Part shown: positions 37,485 to 47,746 of the stretch, in pieces
Numbering within the stretch: the first letter of the stretch is position 1
Layout: each line of letters opens with the position of its first letter
Assembly: GCA_963776055.1 (NCBI GenBank)
Contig: CAVZLD010000008.1
Coordinates: 218,625-282,624 of the forward strand
Length of the DNA stretch: 64,000 nucleotides
DNA from: CAVZLD01 sp963776055
GTDB taxonomy: Bacteria; Planctomycetota; Planctomycetia; Pirellulales; Pirellulaceae
Direction of reading: 5' to 3'
The notes under the pieces: model-generated
What the model saw: the letters and a program-made list of their open reading frames with translations, nothing else
Databases searched by the model: none
What the model was told of the DNA's origin: nothing
Made by a program: the position numbers and the translations under genes

Positions 37485-38814
37485 CTAGAGCGGCAGCAGC
37501 GAGGGCAGCACGGCGGGACGACCGATCGAGTAGTAGGCGAAACCGGCGTCGGCGGCGTCTTGCGGATGGTAGAGATTCCGTCCATCGAAGATCACCGGGG
37601 TCGCCATCCGCGAATGCATCTCAGAGAAATCCGGCGAGCGGAATTCTGTCCACTCCGTAGCAATCGCCAACGCGTGCGCGCCGTCGAGCGCCGGCATCGG
37701 TTCCGAGAAGTAATGCAACCGATCTCCGTAGATCGCGCGAACGTTTTCCAGCGCTTCCGGGTCATGAACGTGCACCGTGGCGCCCAGTTCGAGCAACCGG
37801 TCGATCAGAACTAGCGCGGGCGCTTCGCGAATGTCATCGGTCTTGGGTTTGAAGGCGAGTCCCCAGACCGCGATGGTCTTGTCCGCCAGACGGCCTTCAA
37901 AATGCTGTTCGATCTTCTGCTGCAGGACCAGTTTCTGCTGTTGATTGACGCGTTCGACGGCATCCAGAATCTGCGGGGCGAGTGGCGCAATCGCGAAACG
38001 TGTTGGCCAGTGCGCGGACATCTTTGGGAAAACAGCTTCCACCGTAGCCGACACCTGGAAAGAGAAACGCGAAGCCGATCCGGCTGTCGTGTCCGATTCC
38101 GCGGCGAACGTCATTGATGTCGGCCGCAAAATGTTCGCACAAGTTGGCCATCTGGTTGATGAAGCTGATCTTGGTCGCCAGCAACGCGTTGGCTACGTAC
38201 TTCGTCAATTCGGCACTTTCCGGTGACATCACCAGAAACGGTTTGTCGGTCCGCAGGAACGGGGAGTAGAGCTTGTGCAACAATTCGGCGTCCGCCGAGT
38301 CTCGCACGCCAACGACGACTCGATCCGGCTTCGTGAAATCGTCGATCGCCGTTCCTTCCTTCAGAAACTCTGGATTGCTGGCCACGCGACAGGGCCAGCC
38401 GGTGCGGCTTCGAAGACGAGCCAGCAGTTCACTGTTGCTGCCGACCGGAACGGTGCTCTTGGTGACCACCAAAGTCTCCGGAGCGAGTACCTCCGCTAAC
38501 TGATCGGCGACCGCCCAGAGTGCTCGTAGATCGGCCGATCCGTCGACGGCTGACGGCGTGCCCACCGCCAGAAAGACCACATCGGCTGCCGCCACCGCTT
38601 CGCTCAGGTCGGTGGTGAACTGCAAACGACCCGCCATCGAGTTGCGGCGCACGAGATCGGACAGCCCCGGCTCGTAAATGGGAATTCGACCCGCCCGCAG
38701 AGCACGAATCTTGGTTTCGTCGATATCCACACAGACCACGTCATTGCCACTGTCCGCGAAGCAGGTGCCAGTGACGAGACCGACATATCCGGTTCCCACG
38801 ACGGCAATCTTCAT
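37485..38814 (-). CDS. ugd: UDP-glucose 6-dehydrogenase, frameshifted
   Basis: The ATG at 38814 has GGGAG nine bases upstream. Rossmann start MKIAVVGTGYVGLVTG, catalytic PEFLKEG and the active Cys in GYGGSCFPKD are all in the first frame. The UDP-binding C-terminal domain (VWGLAFKPKTDDIREAP, DPEALENV, FDGRNLY) is in the next frame. One extra base in the three-A run at 37996-37998 (plus strand) accounts for the break; without it the junction reads ANTFAIAPLAPQIL. The repaired enzyme is about 443 residues, normal for the family. It oxidises UDP-glucose to UDP-glucuronate for surface polysaccharides. Confidence 0.9.
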
Positions 38815-39136
38815 CTTGTAAGCTCCCTGGCCTGGCGATTCGCAGTGTTGAAAAAGGGGAGTGGCTCCGAGCACGTTCCGGTGGAATCCGAAGACACCGC
38901 GTGTCGTGACGGACCGGTGCCCTGTCCGCCCGGACCCGTGGTTTGTGGCCTGTACCGCAGGCCTCCCGATGCCTGGATACCCATGGAAGAATAGGTCTTG
39001 TTTTGGGAAGGGGAAGGGAGGCGGACGGGTGACGGGAGCGGCCATTCGCGATCGAACGGCGGAACTTCCGCTCCGTGAAGCCCGCTCGACGATGGAAGTC
39101 TCTCGAGGTCTTTCGTCACGTTTCCCCGGAATCGAG
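38815..39136. other. Intergenic region, ugd promoter side
   Basis: About 320 bases between gyrA (3' end) and ugd (5' end), both minus strand. It should hold the ugd promoter. If gyrA truly ends at 39210 the spacer is 395 bases. I see no RNA or repeat. Confidence 0.35.
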
Positions 39137-41985
39137 TCACACCGTCGGAAACGGCACGACCGACTTCGTCCGGCGCGAGAACGAGGGAGGGTCAGCTCTC
39201 CGCGGGCGGTTACTCGGCTGGATCGGTTTCCTCGGGTTCTTCTTCGGATGGCGTCTCCGAGTCGTTCGGTTCCCGATCGTCTGTCTCGGCCGTTTCTGTT
39301 GCAGCCACTGCTGTCTGCGTCCGCCAGGTGATGCTTCGGTGGCTTCTTCGTCGTTGTCTTCCAGGGGAACGCGGACCACGGCGGTTAGCGTGTCGCCCTC
39401 GTCCAAGCTCATGATCCGAACGCCCTGGGTATTTCGCCCGATCACACTGATTTCTTCGGCGCGAATGCGCTGGATCTTCCCGCGGGCGGTCATCATCAGG
39501 ATTTCGTCCTCGTCGGTGACGCGGACAATACCGATCACGGGACCGTTGCGATCCGTCGCTTTGATGTCGATCAAGCCCTTGCCACCGCGACGTTGCGTTC
39601 GGTAACGGGCCGACGAGGAGCTGTCTTCTTCCGCCGCGGGCTGTCCTTCGGAGGACGAGCTGGTTCCAAAGTTGGTTCTTTTGCCGTAACCCTTCAGGCA
39701 GGCTGTCAACAGCGTGGCATCCGGGTCGACGACGACCATGCCCACGAGCATGTCATTCCGCGAGAGACTGATCCCTTTCACGCCACTCGTGTTGCGTCCC
39801 ATCGAGCGGACGTCCGATTCGTTGAAGCGGATGGCCATCCCCTGGGAAGTCGCCAAGACCACTTCGTCGCCCGGTTTCGTGACGACAACGTCGACCAGTT
39901 CGTCCTCTTCACGTAGTTTGATCGCGATAATGCCGCCTTTCTTAGGACGACTGTAGGCTTCGAGCGGCGTCTTCTTCACGAGTCCATCGCGCGTCGCCAT
40001 CATCAGGAAATGGCCGGGCAAATCGAAGTCACGCACGGCGCGACAGTCAGCGATCTTTTCATTTTCGGCCAGGTTCAACAAATTCACGATCGCCCGGCCT
40101 CGGCTCTCCCGCGCCAATTGCGGCAGTCCGTAGACCTTCTGCCAGTAGACCTTGCCCTTGTTCGTAAAGAACAGCAGATAGGCATGCGTGCTGGCAACGA
40201 ACAGGTGTTCGATCGGGTCCTCTTCCTCTGTCTTTGCGCCCTTCAGACCTTTCCCACCTCGTCGCTGCGCGCGATAGACACTCGAGGGGGTCCGCTTGAT
40301 GTAACCTTGGTGGCTGATCGAGACCACCATCGTTTCTTCCGTGATCAGGTCCTCCAGGTCGATGTCACCGACCTCCTCGCCGCTGATCTCCGTCCGGCGC
40401 GGGTCGCGGAACTTCTGGCGGATTTCCTCCAAGTCGGACCGAATCATGGCCAGAATGTTGGCTTCGTCGGACAGAATCCGCAAGTATTCGGTAATCTGTT
40501 CCAGCAGTTTCTGGTGCTCGCTGACAAGTTTTTCTTGTTCCAGATTCACCAATTGTCCGAGCGTCATTCGCAAGATCGCATCGGCCTGGACCGCGGTCAG
40601 CGTGTAATGGTCGGCTTCGCCCCGTTCCTGCTGGAATAGATGAAAGCCGTCTTCGCCCAGGGCCCGCTGCATCATCGCCGATGGGCATTCGACTCCCATC
40701 AAGCCGACTTTGGCTTCCGCCTGTGTGCGCGAAGCACGAATGATTCGAATGATCTCGTCGATGTTGGCCAAGGCCATCAACAGGCCTTCGACCGTGTGCT
40801 TCCGTTTGCGACCGCCGGCCAGTAGGAATTCCGTCCTCCGCCGAATCACCGTGGCGCGGTGCCGTAGGAACTCCTCCATCATCATCTTGATCGGCATCAG
40901 TCGCGGCTTGCCGTCGACCAACGCCAGGAAGATCAGCGAAAAAGAGTCCTGCAGCGGCGAGAACTGATAAAGCTGATTCAGGACCACATCCGGGTCGGCG
41001 TCGCGTTTGATATCGATCACCAGCCGAACTGGTTCCTTCAAATCGCTTTCATCTCGGATTCCCGTGATCCCCTGGATCCGACCGTCGTTCACCAGATTCG
41101 CGATTCGTTCGACGACGCGATCTCGAAACTGCTGGTAAGGAATCTCAGAGACAATAATCCGGGATCGGCCTCGGTCACGCTCTTCAATCCGAGCACGGGC
41201 GCGAACGGTAATCGTTCCTCGCCCGGTGTGGTACCCGCGACGGATGCCGCTGCGCCCGCAAATCACGCCTCCCGTAGGGAAATCGGGTCCCGGCATGATT
41301 TCCATCAACTCGTCGATCGACACCTCAGGCTGGTCAATCACCTTGATCAACGCATCGCAAACCTCTGTCAGATTGTGCGGCGGGATCGATGTCGCCATCC
41401 CGACCGCAATTCCACTGGATCCGTTGACCAGCAGATTCGGGAACCGAGAGGGAAGAACCGTCGGCTCCAAACGGCTCTCGTCGTACGTCGGCACAAAGTC
41501 GACGGTGTCCAACTTCAGGTCGTCCAGCAACTGCGCCGCAATCGGCGATAACCGCGCTTCGGTGTACCGCATCGCCGCCGGCGGCAAGCCGGCGATCGAC
41601 CCGAAGTTGCCTTGCTTGTCAACCAGCGGGTGGCGCATGTTCCACTCCTGCGCCATGCGGACGAGCGTTGGATAAATCACGCTCTCGCCGTGTGGGTGAT
41701 AGTTGCCGCTGGTATCACCCGAGATCTTGCGCATTTCACACGCGATGCGCCGGGGCTCAGGTTCAGGTCGTTCATCGCCACCAAAATGCGCCGCTGCGAT
41801 GGCTTCAGCCCATCGCGTACGTCCGGCAGCGCACGAGAGACAATCACGCTCATCGCGTAGGTCAGATAGCTTTCCTTCAGCTCGTCCTCGATTGGCAGTT
41901 CCACTAGGCGGCCGTTGCCATTTCCGCCGTCGCCACTGTCGAGGGGTTCGTTCCGATCGTCCGGGTCGCGGGGGTCCGATGCCAA
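39137..41985 (-). CDS. gyrA: DNA gyrase subunit A, two frameshifts
   Basis: The start is a TTG at 41985 with AAAGGA seven bases upstream; LTYAMSVIVSRALPDVRDGLKP follows. One missing A at 41727-41728 breaks the frame after SRVKCA; restoring it gives KCAKISGDTSGNYHPHGE. Then come the active-site Tyr in MRYTEARLS and the six-bladed C-terminal domain with the GyrA box QRRGGKGLKG. As read, the ORF ends at 39137 with an Arg-rich tail. A second missing base near 39323-39326 would instead give an acidic tail (PSEEEPEETDPAE) and a stop at 39210, as expected for gyrase. GyrA cuts and rejoins DNA in the A2B2 gyrase. No gyrB is nearby. Confidence 0.92.
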
Positions 41986-42541
41986 TCTGTCGTCCTTTCA
42001 CGATTCGTCGCCTGATCCCCCTCAGGAGCCGACTGCTGCGTGCCTTCCCGGAGCGGATCACAAGACCGTTGCCAAGCCCATGATCGTAACATTTTTGGAC
42101 TTCGGTCACAACTGCCAGTGATCGATGTAAGTGTACTGGTGAATTCGGGTTGCGCTGAGAAGATTCGGCAGGTGACGAGCGACAAGGGCATCGAAGGAAC
42201 AGTGAGATGGAACGGCCGCCGTCTGGGACAAGAGAAAACGGATGAGCTGGAAGATCATCCCACGCGGCGGTCTGGAAGACCGGGATACGGGACGATCTGG
42301 AAGATCATCCCACGCAGACGGTCTGGAAGACCGGGATACGGGACGATCTGGAAGATCATCCCACGCAGACGGTCTGGAAGACCGGGATACGGGACGATCT
42401 GGAAGATCATCCCACGCAGACGGTCTGGAAGACCGGAATACGGGACGATCTGGAAGATCATCCCACGCAGACGGACTGGAAGGCCGGAATACGGGACGAT
42501 CTGGAAGATCATCCCAATCTGATCGGGGGATGGGGGTGGCC
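41986..42541. other. gyrA upstream region with 51-bp tandem array
   Basis: 556 bases between gyrA and the small membrane protein gene. Almost half is the tandem array at 42244-42515. Long open frames exist in several frames only because the unit is 51 bases, a multiple of three; none is a credible gene. Confidence 0.6.
42244..42515. repeat. 51-bp tandem array of paired palindromes
   Basis: Four full 51-base units start at 42294, 42345, 42396 and 42447, flanked by a degenerate unit at 42244 and a partial one at 42498. Each unit carries two palindromes with the same TGGAA centre: GATCTGGAAGATC and GGTCTGGAAGACC, separated by ATCCCACGCAGAC and GGGATACGGGAC. The last units vary (GGACTGGAAGGCC). 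There are no unique spacers, so this is not CRISPR. The TGGAA-centred design is shared with the palindromes at 20528-20571. Confidence 0.9.
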
Positions 42542-42805
42542 CTAAATGGCCTTCCACCAGGGGTAGCCTTTGAAGAACCCTTGATCCGAGTAGGTCGCCA
42601 ACTCGGCGCCCAGCAAGAAGATCCCGACCAGAATGGCGGCCAAGGAGACGAGCAGCATGGCCGCGTACACGTCAAACGGCTGCTTCTTCAGCGCAAGACC
42701 GTCCGCCCGAGGAGCCTTCCGCGAACGCTTCTCCCGCGGCTTCTTCGGCTTCTTCTCTTTTTTGGCTTTCGGGGCCTTATCGGATTTCGACTTTCGTTTG
42801 AACAC
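42542..42805 (-). CDS. Small membrane protein with Lys-rich N-terminus
   Basis: 87 residues. GTG start at 42805 with AGAGGG six bases upstream. The first 40 residues are very basic (KAKKEKKPKKPREKRSRK). One membrane helix follows (VYAAMLLVSLAAILVGIFLLG), then a short ending with FFKGYPWWKAI. It overlaps the coiled-coil gene upstream (stop at 42777) by 29 bases, so the two are translationally coupled. The charge layout predicts the basic part in the cytoplasm. I recognise the pair as planctomycete-type but know no function. Confidence 0.78.
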   Translation of the reverse strand: MFKRKSKSDKAPKAKKEKKPKKPREKRSRKAPRADGLALKKQPFDVYAAMLLVSLAAILVGIFLLGAELATYSDQGFFKGYPWWKAI

Positions 42806-43598
42806 GATCGCCCTCTTGAAACGGTGCGTTGCGCTGCCTGATTCGCCCTACGGCACGGTCGGGTGCGACCCGAGTAATTTCCGCGCGCCCCAAATACTTC
42901 TCGCGACGGGAAACCACCACCGTGTGCCCCGGCTTGATGCCGTCATCTTCGCCAATCGAAATCTCAATCATCTCCGGGCCTACGGCCAGAACCTGGCCCT
43001 GAACCCGAGGTGGAATCCCATCGACCGGAGTGTCCACCGTCAGGTCGTTGGCCTTCAGAACCGTCGTCGCTTGTGCATAGTCCTGTGCCAAGCCTTGAAG
43101 ACGCTGCTCCAGCCGCGCCTGAATCCCTTGCGCTTGATGAATCTGATCGGTCAACTCGCGGACTCGCGCGAACTGCTGATCGCGATCCTGCTGCGCGACG
43201 CGGATCTCCTCCTGCAGACCCTGGATCTGTTGCTTGAGCTGGTCGAGTTGCCGCTGTGCGTTTTGCATCGCATCGATCGCCGTCCGCTGCTGGGCGAGCA
43301 GGTCACTGTACTGCTGGTTGCGCGCGTCAAATTGCTGCTGCTTCTCCTGCACCTGCGTTTCCAGCCGAGCTAATGCGGTTCGTCGCGCCGCACGCTCATG
43401 CGCCAGCCGATTCTCCAGCTGAATCCGCTCGTCCTCGAGACGTTGATTCTCGGTCGTTAGCTCCTTGACGTTTGTGTCCGCCTTTTGAGCCAGCTCCTTC
43501 CAGTTCCGATGGGTGTGATACACCGCAACGGCAAATGCCATGAACAGAATGCTCATGACCAGAATCAGCATCGTGAAAATCTTGCCAACCAAATTCAT
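42777..43598 (-). CDS. Membrane-anchored coiled-coil protein with beta C-terminal domain
   Basis: About 273 residues from the ATG at 43598 (AAGGA upstream). N-terminal helix (IFTMLILVMSILFMAFAVAVY), a long coiled coil (about 35-180, rich in Gln and Glu, RLEDERIQLENRLAHERAARR), then a compact beta domain (about 195-273) with GQVLAVGPEMIEISIGEDDGIKPGHTVVV, which resembles the FlgT/SH3-like barrels seen after coiled coils. Probably a periplasm-facing or cytoplasm-facing structural protein. Coupled to the small membrane protein by a 29-base overlap. Confidence 0.8.
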   Translation of the reverse strand: MNLVGKIFTMLILVMSILFMAFAVAVYHTHRNWKELAQKADTNVKELTTENQRLEDERIQLENRLAHERAARRTALARLETQVQEKQQQFDARNQQYSDLLAQQRTAIDAMQNAQRQLDQLKQQIQGLQEEIRVAQQDRDQQFARVRELTDQIHQAQGIQARLEQRLQGLAQDYAQATTVLKANDLTVDTPVDGIPPRVQGQVLAVGPEMIEISIGEDDGIKPGHTVVVSRREKYLGRAEITRVAPDRAVGRIRQRNAPFQEGDRVQTKVEIR

Positions 43599-43855
43599 GC
43601 CACTGTTCCTTCGTCGCAGTACGCGGAGCGACACTCAGCTCGGGATCGACTCACGAGCGACCCCGGGGGCAGGCGCAAAACGCGGCAGAAGCCCCCAACT
43701 GAAGGTGAGCACGAGAGATAAGTCCACAAGGTTCAAGTATAGTCAGGTGGATTTTGGACTGTCAACGAATCCAGGCGGATTGGGTGAGTTGGAGAAAGCG
43801 GGTGTCGGGTCCTGCGGCCGATAACGGTTCACCATTTCGTGGCCGCCAACGACCA

Positions 43856-45553
43856 TCAACGCCGACCGCCCCCGAGTCGCAAGAGGCCTCGAAACACGGG
43901 GGGGAGACCTGCCAAAACCGTGATCAGCAGGCACAACCCGGCAAACCAATCGCCCGCCATCCGGTAAAGGCTCGAGCGAGTGGCCGGAATGATCTCAGCC
44001 ACCACCACCCCTTCCTCACGCCGGGGACTTTGCGAGCGGATCTGTCCGCTGGCGTCGATCCACGCCGAAAAACCGGTATTCGCAGCGATCAGTGTGGGAA
44101 GGCGCATCTCGATCGCCCGGAATGCCCCACAAATCAGATGCAGATCCAACAGGCTCGACCCCCAGAACCAGCCATCGTTGGTGATCGTGACCAGGATATC
44201 CGGGGGTGTTGCCTCCGCCGTAAGTTGGAGGACTTGCCGGCGGATCAGGTGGGGTACCGTGTTCTCGAAACAGATGCTCGGACAGATTCTCACTCCGTTG
44301 ACCACAACAGAAACCGGCTCCGAACCCGCCGTCAGCCCCCCCGGCATTGGGGTGAGCCGATAGAGCCACGGTAGCCAATCGCCTCCCGGAACATACTCGC
44401 CGAACATCACCGGGTGCATTTTGTCATACCGCGTGGTCAGTTCGCCTTGCCGATCGATCAATACCGCACAGTTGTAGCGAAAGGTGTGGCCACCTCGCAG
44501 ATGATCCCAAGCGGATCCCACCAGCAACGGGACCCCCACTTGTTGGGCCGTCCACTGTGCCTTCGATCGCCCCATATCCGCCATCGTGTCCAGCTGTCGC
44601 CGCAGTTGGTCCAATGAGCCGGTCCACTCGGGTATCAACTGCAAAGGCGATTCGTAAGTCACGATCGGGCTGTCGGCCGTGAACATCGATTCGGGCCACA
44701 CCACCAGGTCCAGGTCGGGCGTTTCTGCGACGGCTTGGCATGAGAGGCGGACATAGTCACGAAACGCCTGCACGGGCCGTTGCAGGTCACCGTCGAACTG
44801 CGTGTCGTAGACACCTTGGATCAGCGCCACTTTCAGTCTTCGGTCGGGATCTTCGCGGCTTGGTTGGCGGAGCTGGTACTCGCCGTAGGTCCACGCTGTC
44901 GCCACCGCCAAGGCAGCGAAGCTGAGCGGTGCGATGCGGGCGGCCGAGCGTCCGGTTTGCTGCCACGTGCGTTCCAGGCACGCCGCCACGGCCATCACGA
45001 GAAAACTCACGCCATACGCCCCGGTCAGGTCAGCGATTTGCACCAGCGGCAGCAACGGGAATTGGCTGTGCCCCAGCAGGGACAGCGAGAACCCGGTCAG
45101 AAAGTGTCCCCGCACCAGTTCCAGCCCGGTCCAGGTGATGGGCGCCGCCCAGATGATCGACAGCCCCCATCGGTGGACGAGCACGCGGCTCATGGCCACA
45201 AACAGGGGGATGTACGCAGCCAGGCAGACGGACATGGCCCACCAGCCGAACCAGGCGCTCCAGTGGGGCAGGCGAATCCACTGGATCATCAGCAGCCAAT
45301 GCATCAGACCCACGCCGTACAGTTGCGCGTACGGACGTCGCTCGCCGAGCTTCCCTCGGCTGATCAGCCGTAGCCAACCCAGCGGCGCGATCCACGCCAA
45401 GGGCCACCATCCGCAAGGTGGGAAGGCCATCCACAGCAACAAGGCCGAAGACACCCCCGGTAAGACGACCGGCCAGCCCTGCGTCCATCGACGCCACCCG
45501 GATTCCATCGGGACCTCCGAACCGTCCGTGGCTGGCGATGTTTTCTTCGTCAC
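43856..45553 (-). CDS. lnt: Apolipoprotein N-acyltransferase
   Basis: 565 residues from a GTG (AAAGGAT eight bases upstream). About six or seven N-terminal membrane helices (to about 230) are followed by a nitrilase-type domain. The catalytic triad is visible: Glu in VVWPESMF, Lys in RYDKMHPVMFGEYVP, Cys in CPSICFENT. Lnt adds the third acyl chain to the N-terminal Cys of lipoproteins in the inner membrane. Its presence fits the several lipoproteins encoded in this window. Confidence 0.93.
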   Translation of the reverse strand: MTKKTSPATDGSEVPMESGWRRWTQGWPVVLPGVSSALLLWMAFPPCGWWPLAWIAPLGWLRLISRGKLGERRPYAQLYGVGLMHWLLMIQWIRLPHWSAWFGWWAMSVCLAAYIPLFVAMSRVLVHRWGLSIIWAAPITWTGLELVRGHFLTGFSLSLLGHSQFPLLPLVQIADLTGAYGVSFLVMAVAACLERTWQQTGRSAARIAPLSFAALAVATAWTYGEYQLRQPSREDPDRRLKVALIQGVYDTQFDGDLQRPVQAFRDYVRLSCQAVAETPDLDLVVWPESMFTADSPIVTYESPLQLIPEWTGSLDQLRRQLDTMADMGRSKAQWTAQQVGVPLLVGSAWDHLRGGHTFRYNCAVLIDRQGELTTRYDKMHPVMFGEYVPGGDWLPWLYRLTPMPGGLTAGSEPVSVVVNGVRICPSICFENTVPHLIRRQVLQLTAEATPPDILVTITNDGWFWGSSLLDLHLICGAFRAIEMRLPTLIAANTGFSAWIDASGQIRSQSPRREEGVVVAEIIPATRSSLYRMAGDWFAGLCLLITVLAGLPPVFRGLLRLGGGRR

Positions 45554-45677
45554 GCGGCGAATCCTTTGCGGCGGAGACTCTGGCCCGGGGGGTGTGTCAG
45601 CTGCGAGGGGCTCGTCCGCGTTACTGCGAAGAAACCGGACGCGAGCCCGTGTTCATGGATGTACTCACGGACTTTCC

Positions 45678-46898
45678 CTACTCCAGCGCCAGCACCGGAA
45701 CTTGCTCGCCACGAGCATACACTCGATTCCCCGCTCGGAAAAAGGCGAACCCATGGGCGCGGCGCAGGGATGCCAGGTCGGCCGAGCCGCGCCAGGGTAG
45801 CGGTTCGGCGACGTCCGGCTGATCGCCGGGAAAATGTACGGGCCAGAATGTCGGTCGAGGATCGCGCAACTCGTGCGCACAAGCCAGTTTGGCGAGTTGT
45901 TGCGGAGGCCATTCCCTGGGCGCGTGCCGGCCAGCTAACCGGGCAATCGTGGGACGGACGAATAACAGAAAACAAACCAGGCTACTCACCGGATTGCCCG
46001 GCAGACCAAAGACCAGCGTCGTTGCCTCGGCGGTCGATGCGGTACCGAACCAGAACGGTTTCCCGGGACGGAGCGCGATCTTGTGAAAGACTTCCCTTAC
46101 GCCCGCCTCGGCCAGGACCGCGGGCACGAAATCCTTGTCCCCTGCCGAGACGCCTCCGGAAACCACCAGCACTTCGTTGGTTAAACCCCGTTCGATCCCG
46201 GCTCTCAGTTTGGCGCGATCATCGGGAGCGATTCCCAGCGGCACGTCGATTCCACCGGCTCGCTGAATGAGTGCTTGCAGCATCGGTCCATTGCTGTTGC
46301 GGATCTGTCCCGGATTCGGCTGCGTCTCGAGCGATACAAGTTCGCTTCCGGTTGGCAGAAAGGCAACGCGCGGCCTGCGATAGATCCGCGGCCGGCCGCA
46401 CCCGGTTTCGGCCAGAACTCCCACGTCAACCGCTCGCAGAACGTGGCCCTCGGGCAGAATGCGATCACCTTTCCGCAAACACGCGCCCTGCCGCAGGATC
46501 CACTGCCCCGGCACAACTCCCTCCGCACGAATCGTGACCCGGTTCGCGTCCCCGTCAGTGGCCTTGGTCTGCTCGCGCATCACCACCGCGTCCGCCCCCT
46601 GGGGCAGTATCGCGCCGGTCATGATGCGCGTTGCGAGTCCCGACGCGACTCGATGCCGCGGAATGGTGCCGGCCGGTACATCCTCGAGAACCGAAACGGA
46701 TCGGTCCGACTCGGCAAGATCCGCCGCAACGATCGCATAGCCATCTACGAGGGATTTGTCATGCGGGGGCGAATCGATGTCGCTGATCAGATCTGCGGCA
46801 AGGACGCAGCCGAGTGCATCCGACAACGCGACTTCCTCGCAGCGGGGAGCCGGCACGTGGCCCTCAATCAGACCGATGGCCGCCTCAATGTCGATCAT
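45678..46898 (-). CDS. moeA: Molybdopterin molybdotransferase MoeA
   Basis: 406 residues from the ATG at 46898; the open frame extends further upstream to 47249 but overlaps pabA and is not coding. MoeA blocks in order: SPPHDKSLVDGYAI, IMTGAILPQGADAVV, LPTGSELV, NSNGPML, SGGVSAGDKDFV and GLPGNPVSSLVCF. It inserts molybdate into the adenylylated pterin in molybdenum cofactor synthesis. The ATG overlaps the pabA stop by four bases, an unexpected partner. No other Mo-cofactor gene is in the window. Confidence 0.94.
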   Translation of the reverse strand: MIDIEAAIGLIEGHVPAPRCEEVALSDALGCVLAADLISDIDSPPHDKSLVDGYAIVAADLAESDRSVSVLEDVPAGTIPRHRVASGLATRIMTGAILPQGADAVVMREQTKATDGDANRVTIRAEGVVPGQWILRQGACLRKGDRILPEGHVLRAVDVGVLAETGCGRPRIYRRPRVAFLPTGSELVSLETQPNPGQIRNSNGPMLQALIQRAGGIDVPLGIAPDDRAKLRAGIERGLTNEVLVVSGGVSAGDKDFVPAVLAEAGVREVFHKIALRPGKPFWFGTASTAEATTLVFGLPGNPVSSLVCFLLFVRPTIARLAGRHAPREWPPQQLAKLACAHELRDPRPTFWPVHFPGDQPDVAEPLPWRGSADLASLRRAHGFAFFRAGNRVYARGEQVPVLALE

Positions 46899-47488
46899 CG
46901 TGGCCACCGGATCTTCAGGAATCGCTGCAGCAATTGCGGGCCGCAATCCGTCAAAAAACTCTCCGGGTGAAATTGCCAGCCGATCAGAGGAAACTGGTGG
47001 TGCCGGATGCCCATGATCTCGCGCGTGCCATCCGGCGCGTTGCACCAGGCCGTGACCTGGAATTCGTCGCTGAGCGTCATTGGGTCGATCACCAGACTGT
47101 GGTATCGCGTGGCGATAAATGGATTCGGCAGACCGGCGAATAGTCCCTTGTTGTCGTGATGGATCTGGTCCGTCTTGCCGTGCATCAATTGCTTGGCTCG
47201 GACGATTACTCCGCCCGTGGCCTGGCCAATCGACTGATGGCCAAGGCAAACTCCAAGAATCGGCAGCTTACCAGCCAGTTTTTCGACACACGCGACACTG
47301 ATTCCGGCCTGGTCGGGTGTGCAGGGGCCGGGCGAAATGATCAGGTGGGAGGGACCCATCCGTTCAATCTCGTCGACCGTAATCTGGTCGTTGCGATACA
47401 CCTGGAGATCAAGGTTCGGGTCCAGTTCTCCCAACCGTTGCACCAGGTTGAACGTGAACGAATCGTAGTTGTCTAACAGCACAATCAT
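46895..47488 (-). CDS. pabA: Anthranilate/aminodeoxychorismate synthase glutamine amidotransferase
   Basis: 197 residues, a complete class I glutamine amidotransferase. It begins MIVLLDNYDSFTFNLVQ and has the oxyanion strand SPGPCTPDQAG, the nucleophile Cys in GVCLGHQSIGQA (near 81) and the His-Glu pair in FHPESFLTDCG. It makes ammonia for PabB (folate) or TrpE (tryptophan); the two uses cannot be told apart by sequence, and one protein may serve both. It overlaps moeA by four bases (ATGA). Confidence 0.92.
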   Translation of the reverse strand: MIVLLDNYDSFTFNLVQRLGELDPNLDLQVYRNDQITVDEIERMGPSHLIISPGPCTPDQAGISVACVEKLAGKLPILGVCLGHQSIGQATGGVIVRAKQLMHGKTDQIHHDNKGLFAGLPNPFIATRYHSLVIDPMTLSDEFQVTAWCNAPDGTREIMGIRHHQFPLIGWQFHPESFLTDCGPQLLQRFLKIRWPR

Positions 47489-47637
47489 GGTTCAGGCGTC
47501 GCTCATTTCGACAGGGAATATTCGCATAGCATAGCTGTTTTCCCTCGTTCTGCAGGAGGCCTGTTCGAGGAAAACGGACTGCTGTCTGGTCGGCGGCGAT
47601 GTCGGAAGTCGGGCCGGCCTTTTGACCGGGAGGCCGG

Positions 47638-47724
47638 TATAATGACTTGCGATCGCTGAGAAGCTAGGCCGGATCGCTGATCCGACCCGAAGATCTCCCG
47701 AGAATACGACCCGGCCCGCGGGTC
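47638..47724 (+). promoter_or_regulatory. nadA -10 element and structured leader
   Basis: TATAAT at 47638-47643 has no good -35. In the leader two perfect 6-bp hairpins follow: CGGATC/GATCCG (47670-47684, 3-nt loop) and GACCCG/CGGGTC (47708-47724, 5-nt loop), just before the ribosome site. This could be a regulatory leader; no known riboswitch is recognised. Confidence 0.4.
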
Positions 47725-47746
47725 CGGCAGTTTGGAGAGTTAGCAG

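Noticed and set aside
42244..42515. Possible CRISPR array
   Set aside because: Repeats abut each other with no unique spacers, each unit is internally palindromic, and no cas gene is present.
42106..42675. Long open frames on both strands over the 51-bp array, with repeats such as SAWDDLPDRPV
   Set aside because: The unit length is a multiple of three, so several frames stay open; there is no ribosome site and the frames run across the flanking gene.
46899..47249. 117-residue N-terminal extension of MoeA
   Set aside because: It overlaps pabA in another frame; the ATG at 46898 matches MoeA length and gives an ATGA junction.
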